This document shows positions 40,069 to 50,583 of a stretch of DNA of 64,000 bases, one piece after another; the first letter of the stretch is position 1, and each line of letters opens with the position of its first letter. The notes under the pieces were generated by a model. The model did not search any database. It saw nothing but the letters and a program-made list of their open reading frames with translations, and had not been told where the DNA came from. Source of the DNA: Neolewinella aquimaris (lineage in GTDB: Bacteria > Bacteroidota > Bacteroidia > Chitinophagales > Saprospiraceae); contig NZ_JACIFF010000003.1 in the NCBI RefSeq assembly GCF_014197245.1, positions 62,001 through 126,000 on the forward strand, read 5' to 3'. Both the position numbers and the translations under genes were made by a program.

Positions 40069-42456
40069 ATGCCGCAATCCCTACTCATTCTCCTCTTGCT
40101 GGCGGGAGTTTCCCTCCCGGGTCAGGATATTTTGCTCACCGGTTCCCTGGTACAGGACGGCAACGGAGAACCCCTGGGCTTTGCCACGGCTGTCGCGTAC
40201 AGCGCGGCCGACAGCAGCATGCAGGGCAACGCAACCACGGAAGTGGACGGTAGCTTCACCCTCTCGCTAGGGCCCGGAAGTTACTACCTCGTTTTCCAGT
40301 TTCTCGGCTTCGATAATAAGGTGATTCGGGGGATCGAGATAGCTCCGACGGACGGAGCAATCGATGTCGGTACTGTCCGCATGACCCAGAGCGGGCTTGC
40401 CCTAGAGACGGTGGAGGTGACCACCGAGCGAAGTCAGATGGTGATGAAGCTCGATAAACGGGTATTCAACGTAGGAAAAGACCTCACGGGTGCCGGGAAC
40501 ACCGCCGCCGATATCCTGAACAACGTACCCTCCGTCAACGTCGACCCGGAAGGGAACGTGAGCCTGCGCGGCAGCAATGGCGTCCGTATTCTGGTCGACG
40601 GCAAGCCCTCCGCCATGCTCAGTTCCGGTGACTTGGATGCGCTGCGCCGTATGCAGGGCGACATCATCGAGTCGGTAGAGGTGATCACCAACCCCTCCGC
40701 CCGCTACGAAGCCGAAGGGGAGGCCGGGATCATAAATATCATCCTGAAGAAGAACCGGCAGCGGGGCATCAACGGATCCTTCGGGGCCACCGTAGGCTAT
40801 CCCGACAATCTCGGAGCCAGCTACAGCCTCAACTACCGCCGCGATCAGTTTAACCTCTTCTCCAATTTTGGCATCAGTTACCGCCGCTCACCCGGTGGCG
40901 GCACCGACCGACAACAGTTCCTGAACGACGACGGTAGCCTGCTGGCCCGCTACGATAGCGAAACCGACCAAAACCGCGGGGGCATCGGCGGCAATTTTCA
41001 GCTCGGTACCGACTGGTTCATCAACGACCACAACCAGCTCACCGGCTCCCTGCTCTACCGCCAGTCAAAGGACGATAACATCGCCACGGTCACCTACCGC
41101 GACTTTGGCGAAAGTGGTCAACTGATCTCCACCACCGTGCGCGACACGGAGGAAGACAGCGACAACCAAAACCTGGAATCCTCCCTGAGCTACAAGCGCA
41201 CCTTCGACGGTAACGAAGATCGGGTGTGGACCATCGACGCCCAGTACATCCTCGACGACGATATCGAACTCTCCGATATTAGTCAAACGACGACTGATCG
41301 ATCCGGCCCCCTGCTCCAGAAGGCCAGCAATACCGAGTACGAAACCAACCTGCTCCTGCAGACTGACTACGTACACCCCTTCAGCGACAGCCTCAAAATT
41401 GAGGGTGGCCTGCGCTCTACCTTCCGCACCATCCGCAATGCCTTCCGGGTGGAGGAGGCCGACGAGAACGGGACCTTCGTCGTCTTTCCCCAGTTCGATG
41501 ATGAGTTGGAGTACAACGAGAACATCGCCGCGGCCTACTTTATCGGCAACGGAGAATTCGGTCCGCTTGGGGTACAGGTGGGACTGCGCGGGGAGCTCTC
41601 CGACGTGACGGCCGCGCTACTCAAATCGGAAGTGACCAACGAGCAGAAGTACTTTAATCTTTTTCCCAGTGCCTCGGTGTCTTACCGCTTCAGTGAGTTG
41701 TCGCAGTTTCAGGTCAGTTACAGTCGGCGGTTGAGCAGACCGTTCTTTCGGCTGCTGTTGCCCTTTTCCAACTTCAACAATCCACGCAACAACACCGTCG
41801 GCAATCCTACCCTGCGCCCGGAATACACTGACTCCTACGAAGCGGGCATGCTCCGCTACTTACCCCGTGGATCCGTCCTGGCCAGCCTGTACTACCGCTA
41901 CACCACTGGGGTGATCGAGCGACTCACCCTGCCCGCCGCGGACGGCACCACCATCCGGTTCCCCGTCAACCTGGGTGACCGGAATGCCTACGGCGTGGAG
42001 CTCAACGTCAGCTATGACCTGACCGAATGGTGGAAGGTTACGTCCGATTTCAATCTATACACCGCCACGGTGGAGGGTAATTATCAGGAGATCGATTATG
42101 CCGTGGACATTACCTCCTGGAACGGCCGCGCCGCGACGACCCTGGATCTCTCCGACCGGCTCCAGACCCAGGTCACCTTCGAGTACGATGCTCCCCAGAA
42201 CACCCCTCAGGGACGGAACCTGGCCAGCTACGCCCTGGACGTAGGTGCCTCGCTCGACGTGCTCCGGGGCAAAGGCACAATTACCCTCAGTGGCCGTGAT
42301 CTTTTTAATACCCGCATCAGCCGTACCGTCATCGATCAACCTACCTACCGGTCAGAATCGGATTTTCAGTGGCGGCAGGCCCGTCAGGTCGTGCTTAGCT
42401 TCGTGTATCGCCTGAATCAGGAGAAACGGCGCACTGAGAACCCGGATGGGGAGTGA
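40069..42456 (+). CDS. TonB-dependent receptor-like outer membrane protein (PF14905-type barrel)
   Basis: 795 residues with a signal peptide ending in GVSLPGQ. An N-terminal carboxypeptidase-regulatory-like domain (ILLTGSLVQDGNGEPLGFATA...FLGFDNKVIRGIEI) is followed by the plug (NTAADILNNVPSVNVDPEGN; LRGSNGVRILVDGKPSAM) and a large beta-barrel ending in an aromatic strand (FQWRQARQVVLSFVYRL). Such receptors import large nutrients or polymer fragments using TonB. No SusD partner is adjacent, so the substrate is unknown. Confidence 0.85.
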   Translation: MPQSLLILLLLAGVSLPGQDILLTGSLVQDGNGEPLGFATAVAYSAADSSMQGNATTEVDGSFTLSLGPGSYYLVFQFLGFDNKVIRGIEIAPTDGAIDVGTVRMTQSGLALETVEVTTERSQMVMKLDKRVFNVGKDLTGAGNTAADILNNVPSVNVDPEGNVSLRGSNGVRILVDGKPSAMLSSGDLDALRRMQGDIIESVEVITNPSARYEAEGEAGIINIILKKNRQRGINGSFGATVGYPDNLGASYSLNYRRDQFNLFSNFGISYRRSPGGGTDRQQFLNDDGSLLARYDSETDQNRGGIGGNFQLGTDWFINDHNQLTGSLLYRQSKDDNIATVTYRDFGESGQLISTTVRDTEEDSDNQNLESSLSYKRTFDGNEDRVWTIDAQYILDDDIELSDISQTTTDRSGPLLQKASNTEYETNLLLQTDYVHPFSDSLKIEGGLRSTFRTIRNAFRVEEADENGTFVVFPQFDDELEYNENIAAAYFIGNGEFGPLGVQVGLRGELSDVTAALLKSEVTNEQKYFNLFPSASVSYRFSELSQFQVSYSRRLSRPFFRLLLPFSNFNNPRNNTVGNPTLRPEYTDSYEAGMLRYLPRGSVLASLYYRYTTGVIERLTLPAADGTTIRFPVNLGDRNAYGVELNVSYDLTEWWKVTSDFNLYTATVEGNYQEIDYAVDITSWNGRAATTLDLSDRLQTQVTFEYDAPQNTPQGRNLASYALDVGASLDVLRGKGTITLSGRDLFNTRISRTVIDQPTYRSESDFQWRQARQVVLSFVYRLNQEKRRTENPDGE

Positions 42457-42485
42457 TCAACTAGGCTAGCTTCCGGTTGTTATCA

Positions 42486-42504
42486 CTGCACCCGCGGCCC
42501 CGCC
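42486..42504 (-). repeat. 19-bp dispersed G+C-rich element, copy before trkA
   Basis: CTGCACCCGCGGCCCCGCC, one mismatch. Intergenic, between the receptor gene and trkA. Confidence 0.6.
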
Positions 42505-42561
42505 AACAAGTATGTTGTCCGGAATGACGAACTTTGCGGCCGCAAACCCCAATCGAGAACG

Positions 42562-43902
42562 ATGAATATTGTAATCGCCGGAGCCGGTGACGTGGGCTTC
42601 CACCTTGCCGAACTACTGGTAACGGAAAATCAGAACATTGTACTGATCGACAACGACCAGGAAGTGCTCGACTACGCGGGTTCCCACCTCGATGTGCTCA
42701 CCGTCAGGGGAGACGCGACCAGCCTGTCCACCCTCGAGACCGCAAGGGTCGGTGCCGCCGACCTGCTGCTGGCGGTAACGACCAGCGAGCAGACCAACAT
42801 GATGTCGGCCATCCTGGCAAAAAAGATGGGTGCCGGCCGGGTGATTGCCCGGGTGGACAACGAGGAATACCTGGAGTGCAACAACGAACAAACGATCTGC
42901 TCCCTCGGCATCGATCAGCTCATCAGCCCGCGCCAACTGGCGGCCGTGGAGATCGAGCGGCTCATAAAGAAGTGCTCCTTCACGGACATCTACGAATTTG
43001 AAGACGGCAAGCTGTCGTTGGTGGGGATCACCCTCGACACCAACTCGCCGCTGGTCGGGCGCCAACTCGGCGAGATCGAGGGCCTCAACGACCGCAAGGA
43101 ACTGCAGCTGATCGCCATTCTGCGGGGCCACCAGACGCTCATCCCCCGCGGCCACACCGAGTTGAGGCGCAACGATCACATCTACTTCATCACACGGCCC
43201 GAGCACACCAACCTGGTGGAGCGATTCGTGGGCAAAAAGCACGTGAAGGTGACCAACGCCATGATCATGGGCGGTACCGACCTGGCCATTGCTACCGCCC
43301 GAAGATTGCAGCACGACTACAGCGTAACGATCGTAGAAAAAGACAAGGCCCGCTGCAAGAGCATCACCGCCCAGCTCGACAACGTGTTAGTGGTGAAGGG
43401 CGACTACACCAACTTCGACCTCCTGGAGGAGGAGGGACTGTCGAAAATGGATGCGTTCATGGCCCTTACCGGAAACAGCGAGACCAACATCATCGCCTGC
43501 CTGACCGCCCACAACCACGGGGTGTACAAGACCATCGCCCAGGTGGAGAACAAGGAGTACATCCACATCAGTCAGAACATCGGGGTCGACACCCTGATCA
43601 ACAAAAAGCTGCTGGCGGCGAACAACATTTTCCGCTACATCCGCAAGGGCAACGTGGAGGCCGTTACCAGCCTGCAGGGGGTGGATGCCGAAGTCATCGA
43701 GTACGTGATCACTAAGAGCAACCAGCTCACGAAAAAAACGCTCAAGGAGCTTCACTTTCCGGATACGGCCCTCGTGGGGGGCATCATTCGGGGGAATGAA
43801 ACCATCATTCCTAACGGTGCTTCCCAACTGCAACTCGGCGATCGGGTGATTGTATTCGCCAAGCCGCAGGCCATCCGGCGTCTTGAGCAATTGTTCCGAT
43901 AG
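42562..43902 (+). CDS. trkA: Trk potassium uptake regulator TrkA
   Basis: 446 residues with two RCK/TrkA-N and two TrkA-C parts. The first nucleotide-binding site is VIAGAGDVGFHLAELL with an acidic residue after the second strand (LIDNDQEV); the second, IMGGTDLAIATARRL, is degenerate in the glycine motif. TrkA binds NAD(H)/ATP and gates the TrkH channel. It is followed six bases later by trkH, so they are one operon. Confidence 0.93.
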   Translation: MNIVIAGAGDVGFHLAELLVTENQNIVLIDNDQEVLDYAGSHLDVLTVRGDATSLSTLETARVGAADLLLAVTTSEQTNMMSAILAKKMGAGRVIARVDNEEYLECNNEQTICSLGIDQLISPRQLAAVEIERLIKKCSFTDIYEFEDGKLSLVGITLDTNSPLVGRQLGEIEGLNDRKELQLIAILRGHQTLIPRGHTELRRNDHIYFITRPEHTNLVERFVGKKHVKVTNAMIMGGTDLAIATARRLQHDYSVTIVEKDKARCKSITAQLDNVLVVKGDYTNFDLLEEEGLSKMDAFMALTGNSETNIIACLTAHNHGVYKTIAQVENKEYIHISQNIGVDTLINKKLLAANNIFRYIRKGNVEAVTSLQGVDAEVIEYVITKSNQLTKKTLKELHFPDTALVGGIIRGNETIIPNGASQLQLGDRVIVFAKPQAIRRLEQLFR

Positions 43903-43908
43903 CGGCTT

Positions 43909-45393
43909 ATGCACCAATTGATCAACTTCTGGCCCATCGCCCGTGTGATCAGCGTCCTGTTGCTGATCATCGGAATGATGATGTGGACCGGTATCCCATT
44001 CAGCGCGTACTACGGGGAGAGTGTACTGCCACTCCTGTATGCGGGGTTGACGACGATCACGGCGGCCGGGATTCTGTGGCTCACCACCCAGCGCCGCCCG
44101 AGCGACGACACCCTCCCCCGCCCCGCCGACGTGAACATTCGTAAGCGGGAGGGCTACCTGATCGTGGCGCTGAGCTGGACGGCCATGGTATCGTTCGGTA
44201 TGTTACCCTACCTGTACAGCGGCATGCTGCCCGACGTGGTGGATGCCCTCTTCGAGACCGTCTCCGGAATGACCACTACGGGTGCGTCCGTCCTGACCGA
44301 CATCGAGATCCAGCCCCGCGGACTGCTGTACTGGCGCAGTCTTACCCAGTGGATCGGTGGTATGGGCATCATCGTCCTGACGGTGGCCATTTTCCCCCTG
44401 CTGGGGATCGGCGGCATCGAGCTCTTCGCGGCCGAGGCACCGGGACCGACCTCCGACAAGCTCCACCCCCGCATCAGTGAAACCGCTAAACGGCTGTGGT
44501 TCATTTACGTCGGACTCACCGTTGCCGAGGGCATCGTGCTGTTCGTGGCGGGAATGAGCCCGTTCGAAGCCATTAACCATGCCCTGACCACCATGGCTAC
44601 CGGGGGGTTCAGTACGCGCAACGCCAGTGCTGCGGCCTTCCCGCCCCTGATCCAGTACATTCTGATCGTATTCATGTTTTTGGCGGGAGTGAACTACACC
44701 GTGCTGTACCTGAGCCTCAAGCGACGCTGGTCGGAAGTATGGCAGAGTGACGAGCTGAAGGCCTATATCGGGCTGGTGGTGGTGGTATCGCTGTTCTTCA
44801 CCGGGCGCATTTGGTACATCACGGGGGTTCCGCTGGAACAGAGTTTCCGGGATAGTATGTTTCAGGTGGTGAGTCTCGTCACCACTACGGGGTACGTTTC
44901 GGCAGATTATACCAGCTGGACGCCCAGCCTTACCATGATCTGCTTCGTGCTGTTGTTTTTAGGGGCATGTGCCGGCTCCACCGCCGGCGGCATTAAGATC
45001 ATCCGCAACCTCGTATTCTTCAAGAACAGCTTTTTGGAATTTAAACGGATCATTCATCCCCAGGCGATCATTCCCCTGCGGTTGAACGGGCAGATCGTGC
45101 CGGGGCGGATCATTACCCACATCTTTAATTTTCTGCTGCTCTACCTAATTCTTTTCGTGATCGGGTCGGTGGTGCTGAGTATGTTGGGATTGGATTTTCA
45201 AACCTCCGTGGGGGCCATGGCAACCAGTCTGGGCAACGTAGGTCCCGGCATTGGCGGAGTGGGGCCGGTAGATAACTTTGCCTGGCTGTCCGATCCGGTG
45301 AAGCTGTTTCTTAGCTTTGTGATGATCGTGGGCCGCCTCGAGATTTTCACCGTTTTGGTCCTCTTCACGCCCTACTTCTGGCGACTGAACTGA
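43909..45393 (+). CDS. trkH: Trk potassium uptake membrane subunit TrkH
   Basis: 494 residues, about ten membrane segments. Pore-loop signatures of the Trk/Ktr superfamily are visible: TVSGMTTTGASVL, TTMATGGFSTRN, SLVTTTGYVSAD and the Gly-rich AMATSLGNVGPGIGG. The protein conducts K+ under control of TrkA, encoded directly upstream. Its start codon lies six bases after the trkA stop. Confidence 0.93.
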   Translation: MHQLINFWPIARVISVLLLIIGMMMWTGIPFSAYYGESVLPLLYAGLTTITAAGILWLTTQRRPSDDTLPRPADVNIRKREGYLIVALSWTAMVSFGMLPYLYSGMLPDVVDALFETVSGMTTTGASVLTDIEIQPRGLLYWRSLTQWIGGMGIIVLTVAIFPLLGIGGIELFAAEAPGPTSDKLHPRISETAKRLWFIYVGLTVAEGIVLFVAGMSPFEAINHALTTMATGGFSTRNASAAAFPPLIQYILIVFMFLAGVNYTVLYLSLKRRWSEVWQSDELKAYIGLVVVVSLFFTGRIWYITGVPLEQSFRDSMFQVVSLVTTTGYVSADYTSWTPSLTMICFVLLFLGACAGSTAGGIKIIRNLVFFKNSFLEFKRIIHPQAIIPLRLNGQIVPGRIITHIFNFLLLYLILFVIGSVVLSMLGLDFQTSVGAMATSLGNVGPGIGGVGPVDNFAWLSDPVKLFLSFVMIVGRLEIFTVLVLFTPYFWRLN

Positions 45394-45447
45394 CCCGTCC
45401 GTCGGACGTAGCAACTATCCCGATATCTCGTGGTTTTTCCTTGATGT

Positions 45448-46698
45448 ATGATCAAATTTGAAAGCTATACTCTCGACAACGGACTCACCGTACTGCTGCA
45501 CCACGATGAGCAGCGCACGGTGGCTACCGTCAACGTACTGTATAAGGTAGGTAGCCGCAACGATCCACCCCACCGCACGGGCTTCGCCCACCTGTTCGAG
45601 CACCTCATGTTTGCCGGCTCCGAGAGTGTTCCCAACTTTGACGATGCCCTCCAGTTGGCCGGTGGCGAGAACAACGCCGTGACCAGCAGCGACTATACCC
45701 TCTACTACGATGTCCTCCCGGCCGAGAATCTGGAAACCGCCCTGTGGTTAGAAAGCGACCGGATGCGCAAGCTTCGTTTCAGTGAGCGCTCCCTGGAAAA
45801 CGAAAAGCGCGTCGTTGTAGAAGAGTTTCGGGAGACCTGCCTCGAACAGCCCTACGGCGATCTGTACCACCACTTTAACTCCCTCATTTACCGCGAACAC
45901 CCTTACCGGTGGCCGGTGATCGGTCAGGAGATCAGTCACATTCAGGGAGCCACCCTTGCGGAAGTTAAGGAGTTTTACTACCGATATTACCGGCCCGACA
46001 ACGCGATCCTCTGTATTGCGGGGAAGTTCGATCCGTCTACCGTACGCGACCGCATCGCCCACTGGTTCGGACGCATCCCCGCTTCCGCCCTACCGGAACG
46101 CCCGGCCATCACGGCGGAGCCGGAACAGCGCGAACTGCGTCACCTAACGGTCAGGGCCGATGTTCCCAGCCCGGTCATTTACTTACACTTCCGGACGGAG
46201 GACCGAATGCATCCCGATTTTCCGGCAACCGATGTGCTCAGTTTTCTTCTCGGCGGCGGCCGATCTTCCTTACTCTACCGACGTCTCGTGCGGGACACGG
46301 AACTCTTCGCCGAGGTAAGTGCCGGCATCAACGATAACCTGGAGGCGGGGGGCATCATCGTGGAAGCACGCCCGAGTGAGGACGTAGACTACTCGCTTGC
46401 GCGCGAAGCCCTCTTTGCCGCCATCGGTGAAATGATCGAAAAGGGCATCAACCACGAAGAACTGGAGAAGGTGATCAATCAGTTGGAGCAACGCAACCAC
46501 TACCGGGAAGCCAACATCAGCAGCCGTGCCAATGAGCTCGTGTTCTACGCCCTGCTCGGTGAGCCGGATCTGATCAATACCGAGATGGACCGCTACTTAT
46601 CGTTAACCGTAGAGGAAATCAACCGGGTGGCCCGTAAGTACCTTGCTCCGACTCGTCGCGCCGAACTCGAATACCTTACTCTGATATCAGAAGCGTAG
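45448..46698 (+). CDS. M16 family zinc peptidase
   Basis: 416 residues. The inverted zinc motif HLFEHLMF (HxxEH) is in the N-terminal domain, with the distal ligand Glu in the LENEKRVVVEEFRE helix region. Members cleave short peptides, or process signal peptides; no partner non-catalytic M16 copy is adjacent. There is no clear signal peptide, so it is probably cytoplasmic or an inner M16-like processing protease. It overlaps the next, convergent gene by 23 bp at its end. Confidence 0.9.
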   Translation: MIKFESYTLDNGLTVLLHHDEQRTVATVNVLYKVGSRNDPPHRTGFAHLFEHLMFAGSESVPNFDDALQLAGGENNAVTSSDYTLYYDVLPAENLETALWLESDRMRKLRFSERSLENEKRVVVEEFRETCLEQPYGDLYHHFNSLIYREHPYRWPVIGQEISHIQGATLAEVKEFYYRYYRPDNAILCIAGKFDPSTVRDRIAHWFGRIPASALPERPAITAEPEQRELRHLTVRADVPSPVIYLHFRTEDRMHPDFPATDVLSFLLGGGRSSLLYRRLVRDTELFAEVSAGINDNLEAGGIIVEARPSEDVDYSLAREALFAAIGEMIEKGINHEELEKVINQLEQRNHYREANISSRANELVFYALLGEPDLINTEMDRYLSLTVEEINRVARKYLAPTRRAELEYLTLISEA

Positions 46699-49348
46699 AC
46701 CCCGCCTGCCGCTCGATCTGACCATTGTAGAGGCGAATCTCGGCGGACCAGAGGTAAGTGCCCGTATTGGCCGGCTGTCCTCCCGTGTAGCCGTCCCACC
46801 CGCGCTGGGCTGAATTCGGCGCGAAATCGGCATCGGACCATACGACTTCTCCCCAGCGGGTATAGACACGGAAGCTCACGACCCGCTCGACCAAACCGGA
46901 ATTAGCGAAGATGGCTACGTGGTCGTTGTTGCCATCGCCATTGGGACTAAAGACATTGGGTACGTAGAACGGAGTCCGACCATCGACCGCTACGTAGGTG
47001 GTAAGGCTATCCGTACAACCGTATATATCCTGCAGGATCAGATCGATGTCCTGAGTGTACGGAGCGGTAAGGGTTGGGTTGGGGCAGGTGGGGCAATCAA
47101 ACAGTTCGGCGGGTTCCCAGCGGTACGAGAAAATCTGATTTCTCGGCACCTGGTAGTTCAACCGGATGTTGACGTTACCGCCGGCATCCTGTGGGAAGAA
47201 AGCAGGTAGGGCAACGTACCGTTGGGCGGCCTTAGGGAAAAAGAATTCCGGCTGTAGAATCTCACAGCCCGCGGCATCCCGGATACTAAGCTGGTAGTAG
47301 GTTCCCGGGGTGAGGGTATTCCATAATTCGCCACCGAAGTAGTTGCTGCCGTCGACGCTGTATTCATAGGGCGGGATGCCCCCGTTGGCATTGAGGGAAA
47401 GTGGGGGGCGTCGGAGCTGGTCGCAGGTTAGGTCAATGGGTTGGATCGATTCAGGATCACGAATAGGAACGAAGGCCGAATCTACACATCCGAGGGCATC
47501 CGTGACCTGGAGGAGGTAGTCCCCGGGGCCCAGTCCGGTAAAAGCCAGGCCATCTACTGCCGAGCTATCCAATTGGTAGGTGTAAGGTTCTACGGTCGGA
47601 AGGTGAGTGGCGGAGATCGTACCGTCGTTGCTTCCCGCGCACGTTGGATCGGTGAACGAGGTGTTCAGGACGGGCTGGTAAAAATCCACGCGCAGCCGTT
47701 CACTGATTTCAGTGGAGCAGGCACGGTCCGAAACTCCGATGATGTGGTAGTCGCCGCTCCGAGTTACGGGCCAACTGCCCCGGCCCGCGTTGGAAATCAG
47801 GACCGTCCGCGGGGCACCGGCATCGATCTGGTACGTCAGCCGAAAGGGGCCGACGCCGGTTAGGTCGGCTACGATTTGCTGCTCTTCTCCCCAACAAGCG
47901 GTAAGGTCCTGGGTTGGAAATTCGACGGTGGGTGGGTCGCTTCCCTGGGTTGCCGCACGGCGCGTTTGTACCTCCCCGCAGGCATCCGCGACGCGAACCG
48001 AAATGGTGTCGGGTAAAGTTCCGGCGACTACGGGCTCGGCCTCCCGACTTCCGAAGCTCCACTCGTACGTATAGGGCGGAACACCGCCGGCAACGTTGAC
48101 GGAGAGGGTAGAACCGTTGTCCGGGCAGTAGTAAAAGGTGTCATCCAGTCCGACTTCCAGCGGGGCGGCTTCCCGCACGACGATGCGGACGGAATCGGTG
48201 TAACACGCACAGGGAACATCAAGGATCAACCACGCCTCCTCTTCGCCTTCCTGCAGCGTATCGGAGAGGGCGGAGATGGGAATTTCGGCGAACATTTGCC
48301 CGGCGGGTATGGTCACGGTGCCCGGGCCGGCGGTGAAATCGGCCGTATCCGTAGCCACGGAGTTATCGCTGAGGCGGTAGTTTATGGTCTGGTCCCGGTC
48401 GATTTGGCTATCGGCCCCCCGCACCACGCGCATGGTGGTGGGTGTACAATCTTCGTAAACCACGATGGGCTCATCCTGTCCTCCCTCGCTTTCCAGGCTC
48501 ACACTCGCACCGAGATCAAAGCTGCCGGCTTCGAGGAACACCGCGGAATCGAAGTTGCTGTCGTTGATGTCGGCCACCAGTAGGCGGATATGGTAAGTTT
48601 CACAGACCTGTACCTTTACCGTAGCGGTGAGGATGACGGTCTGTCCGTCGTATTCGATCGATTGGAAACGAGGACCGGTTTCCGTGCTGCCGCCGCAGTT
48701 GGCCTGTTGCTTGGTGGCGGCGAACTCGTTGTCGAGGTAGTACTGATTATTGGTGCGGTAGTTGACGTTGTTGATTGAAACGGACTGGCGGGTACCGGGG
48801 ATAAGGGCGATGTTGACCGCGCTATCGGCGTAGGGCCCCGCGAAACCCGGACCGCTAATAAAAAAGCCGAAGATGTCATTAAACTTAGCCCCTACGAATT
48901 CACAGTATTCTTCGGAAGCAAAAACGTAGCGGAAGGTGATGACCGGCTCCAACGGCACGAAGTCGAACTCGATACCGCTGCGGTCGTAAACTGCTCCGGT
49001 GGAAACTCGATCAAGGTCGGGGTCGGGGGTCAGTCCGCTCAGTTGTGAACCGGTATTGGTTCGCTTGTTGGGTCCGACGGCATTCTGCACTTTTCCCGTG
49101 GAAAGGACGATTCCACGATTGAAACCCACAATGTCTTCCGAGCCCGTAAAGTAGCCGATGCCGTCCGGATTGCTGCCGATCTGTCTGACGTTGAAGATGG
49201 TTTCGCACCGATCGGTAGCGAATACTTCCTTCACCAACCGCTCCGCACTATAGCGGGGATCTACCTCCAACGGCGACGCAGAGGATTGAGCGACCACAGC
49301 GGTAGTCGTCCAGCACAGCCAGGAAAGGAGTAAAATTCGAAAGATCAT
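46676..49348 (-). CDS. T9SS type B cargo with choice-of-anchor L domain
   Basis: 890 residues from ATG at 49348 (a TTG at 49351 lies directly before). Signal peptide SWLCWTTTAVVAQ. The N-terminal domain contains FRYVFASEEYCEFVGAKFND, the choice-of-anchor L pattern, followed by Calx-beta-like and SprB-like Ig repeats (VPPYTYEWSFGSREAEPVV; DPTCAGSNDGTISATHLPT). The C-terminal type B sorting domain is VPNVFSPNGDGNNDHVAIF. Probably an adhesin or surface protein exported by T9SS. It overlaps the convergent peptidase gene by 23 bp. Confidence 0.87.
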   Translation of the reverse strand: MIFRILLLSWLCWTTTAVVAQSSASPLEVDPRYSAERLVKEVFATDRCETIFNVRQIGSNPDGIGYFTGSEDIVGFNRGIVLSTGKVQNAVGPNKRTNTGSQLSGLTPDPDLDRVSTGAVYDRSGIEFDFVPLEPVITFRYVFASEEYCEFVGAKFNDIFGFFISGPGFAGPYADSAVNIALIPGTRQSVSINNVNYRTNNQYYLDNEFAATKQQANCGGSTETGPRFQSIEYDGQTVILTATVKVQVCETYHIRLLVADINDSNFDSAVFLEAGSFDLGASVSLESEGGQDEPIVVYEDCTPTTMRVVRGADSQIDRDQTINYRLSDNSVATDTADFTAGPGTVTIPAGQMFAEIPISALSDTLQEGEEEAWLILDVPCACYTDSVRIVVREAAPLEVGLDDTFYYCPDNGSTLSVNVAGGVPPYTYEWSFGSREAEPVVAGTLPDTISVRVADACGEVQTRRAATQGSDPPTVEFPTQDLTACWGEEQQIVADLTGVGPFRLTYQIDAGAPRTVLISNAGRGSWPVTRSGDYHIIGVSDRACSTEISERLRVDFYQPVLNTSFTDPTCAGSNDGTISATHLPTVEPYTYQLDSSAVDGLAFTGLGPGDYLLQVTDALGCVDSAFVPIRDPESIQPIDLTCDQLRRPPLSLNANGGIPPYEYSVDGSNYFGGELWNTLTPGTYYQLSIRDAAGCEILQPEFFFPKAAQRYVALPAFFPQDAGGNVNIRLNYQVPRNQIFSYRWEPAELFDCPTCPNPTLTAPYTQDIDLILQDIYGCTDSLTTYVAVDGRTPFYVPNVFSPNGDGNNDHVAIFANSGLVERVVSFRVYTRWGEVVWSDADFAPNSAQRGWDGYTGGQPANTGTYLWSAEIRLYNGQIERQAGSTLLISE

Positions 49349-49578
49349 CAAGATCGGTTAGCAAGTCGTTAGGGCTTGGAGGTGAACTGCTCTAAGACAA
49401 GTCTGGAGTCAAAACCAGTACAAGGCCGATGGTATTGCACGTTTTATACTCTTCCTCCAAAAATTAACGGGATAATTCAATAGTGTCTTGGGTCGGAGGT
49501 GCTTATACCAGAACCCTGCCTGGGCTGCTGGTGTTTGTTGGCTTTCACCCTATTGTGACGGCCAGCTGTCTTTCGAAT

Positions 49579-49881
49579 ATGTTTGTACTTCTCCTCACCA
49601 CCGTTATCGTGCTTTTCCTGGCGATGCTATTCGTTAATCTTTACTTCCGCGCTAAGGTAATGCGGGCGTATCGGGTGCTGGTACGAAGTGAGGTAGATTT
49701 TACCGCCGCCCAAATCCTTAGTCCCCGGAGAATGGAAGAAGAGGTAGTGCCGGCCTATCCCGGTCAGGCCGGTGCGATCCGTGATTTCGGCAATTACCTG
49801 CGCCGTAGCATTCGTATGGCAACGGTACTGCTGCTGCTCATTACGCTCTTTGGGGCCATCCTAATGTGGCACGGACGGTGA
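49579..49881 (+). CDS. Small two-segment membrane protein, unknown function
   Basis: 100 residues from ATG at 49579. An N-terminal hydrophobic segment (VLLLTTVIVLFLAMLFVNLYF) and a C-terminal one (MATVLLLLITLFGAILMW) flank a 45-residue charged part (VLVRSEVDFTAAQILSPRRMEE). The topology predicts a hairpin in the inner membrane with both ends outside the loop. No family is recognised. It is convergent with the response regulator gene, three bases away. Confidence 0.65.
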   Translation: MFVLLLTTVIVLFLAMLFVNLYFRAKVMRAYRVLVRSEVDFTAAQILSPRRMEEEVVPAYPGQAGAIRDFGNYLRRSIRMATVLLLLITLFGAILMWHGR

Positions 49882-49884
49882 GCC

Positions 49885-50583
49885 TCAGTCGGCAATGGTA
49901 AGGGTAAACCCGACACCGTGAATGTTCTCGATTCTGATGCGGGCATCCTTGTTCAAGTACTTGCGCAACCGGCTCACGAAAACATCGAGGCTGCGCCCCA
50001 GAAAATAGTCGTTTTCCCCCCAAATTTGCTCGAGTATCTTGCTGCGCTCCAGTACTTTTTCCCGGTTGCGGTTCAGCAGCTGCAGCAGTTCCGCTTCCCG
50101 CCGCGTCAACCGCCGGGATTCCTCGCCGTAGGAGAGTTGCAGCTGGGCGGCATCGAAGCGATAGTTGCCGATCTGCCGGGGATCAAAGGTGGGGGTAGCC
50201 GGCCGCACCCGGTTGCGCCGCAGGAAGACCTCGATCTTCAGGATCAGCTCCTCGATGCTAAAGGGCTTGGTGATGTAGTCGTCCGCTCCAATGCGTAGGC
50301 CGTGCAGTCGGTCCTCTTTGAGGCTTTTCGCCGTTAAAAACAGGATGGGAATGTTCTGATCCCGCTCCCGGATGCGCCGTGCCAGTTCGTAGCCGTCCAC
50401 TCCCGGCAGCATTACGTCAAATAGGCACAGGTCGAAACTCAGTCTACCCTCCTCGATCAGCGTGGCGGCGGCAGTGCCCGACTCCAGGTGCGTCACCGCA
50501 AAGCCGTTCAACTCCAGGTTGTCCCGGGTGACGAAACCAAGGCTTTCGTCGTCTTCGACGTACAGTAAGCTGGCTTTACTCAT
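49885..50583 (-). CDS. OmpR-family response regulator
   Basis: 232 residues. Receiver domain with phosphoacceptor Asp56 in CLFDVMLPGVDG, conserved DD at 11-12 and Lys86 in FLTAKS; DNA-binding winged helix with LTRREAELLQLL and VFVSRLRKYLN. It should activate or repress genes after phosphorylation by the upstream kinase. Its start overlaps the kinase stop by 4 bp (ATGA), so the pair is translationally coupled. Confidence 0.92.
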   Translation of the reverse strand: MSKASLLYVEDDESLGFVTRDNLELNGFAVTHLESGTAAATLIEEGRLSFDLCLFDVMLPGVDGYELARRIRERDQNIPILFLTAKSLKEDRLHGLRIGADDYITKPFSIEELILKIEVFLRRNRVRPATPTFDPRQIGNYRFDAAQLQLSYGEESRRLTRREAELLQLLNRNREKVLERSKILEQIWGENDYFLGRSLDVFVSRLRKYLNKDARIRIENIHGVGFTLTIAD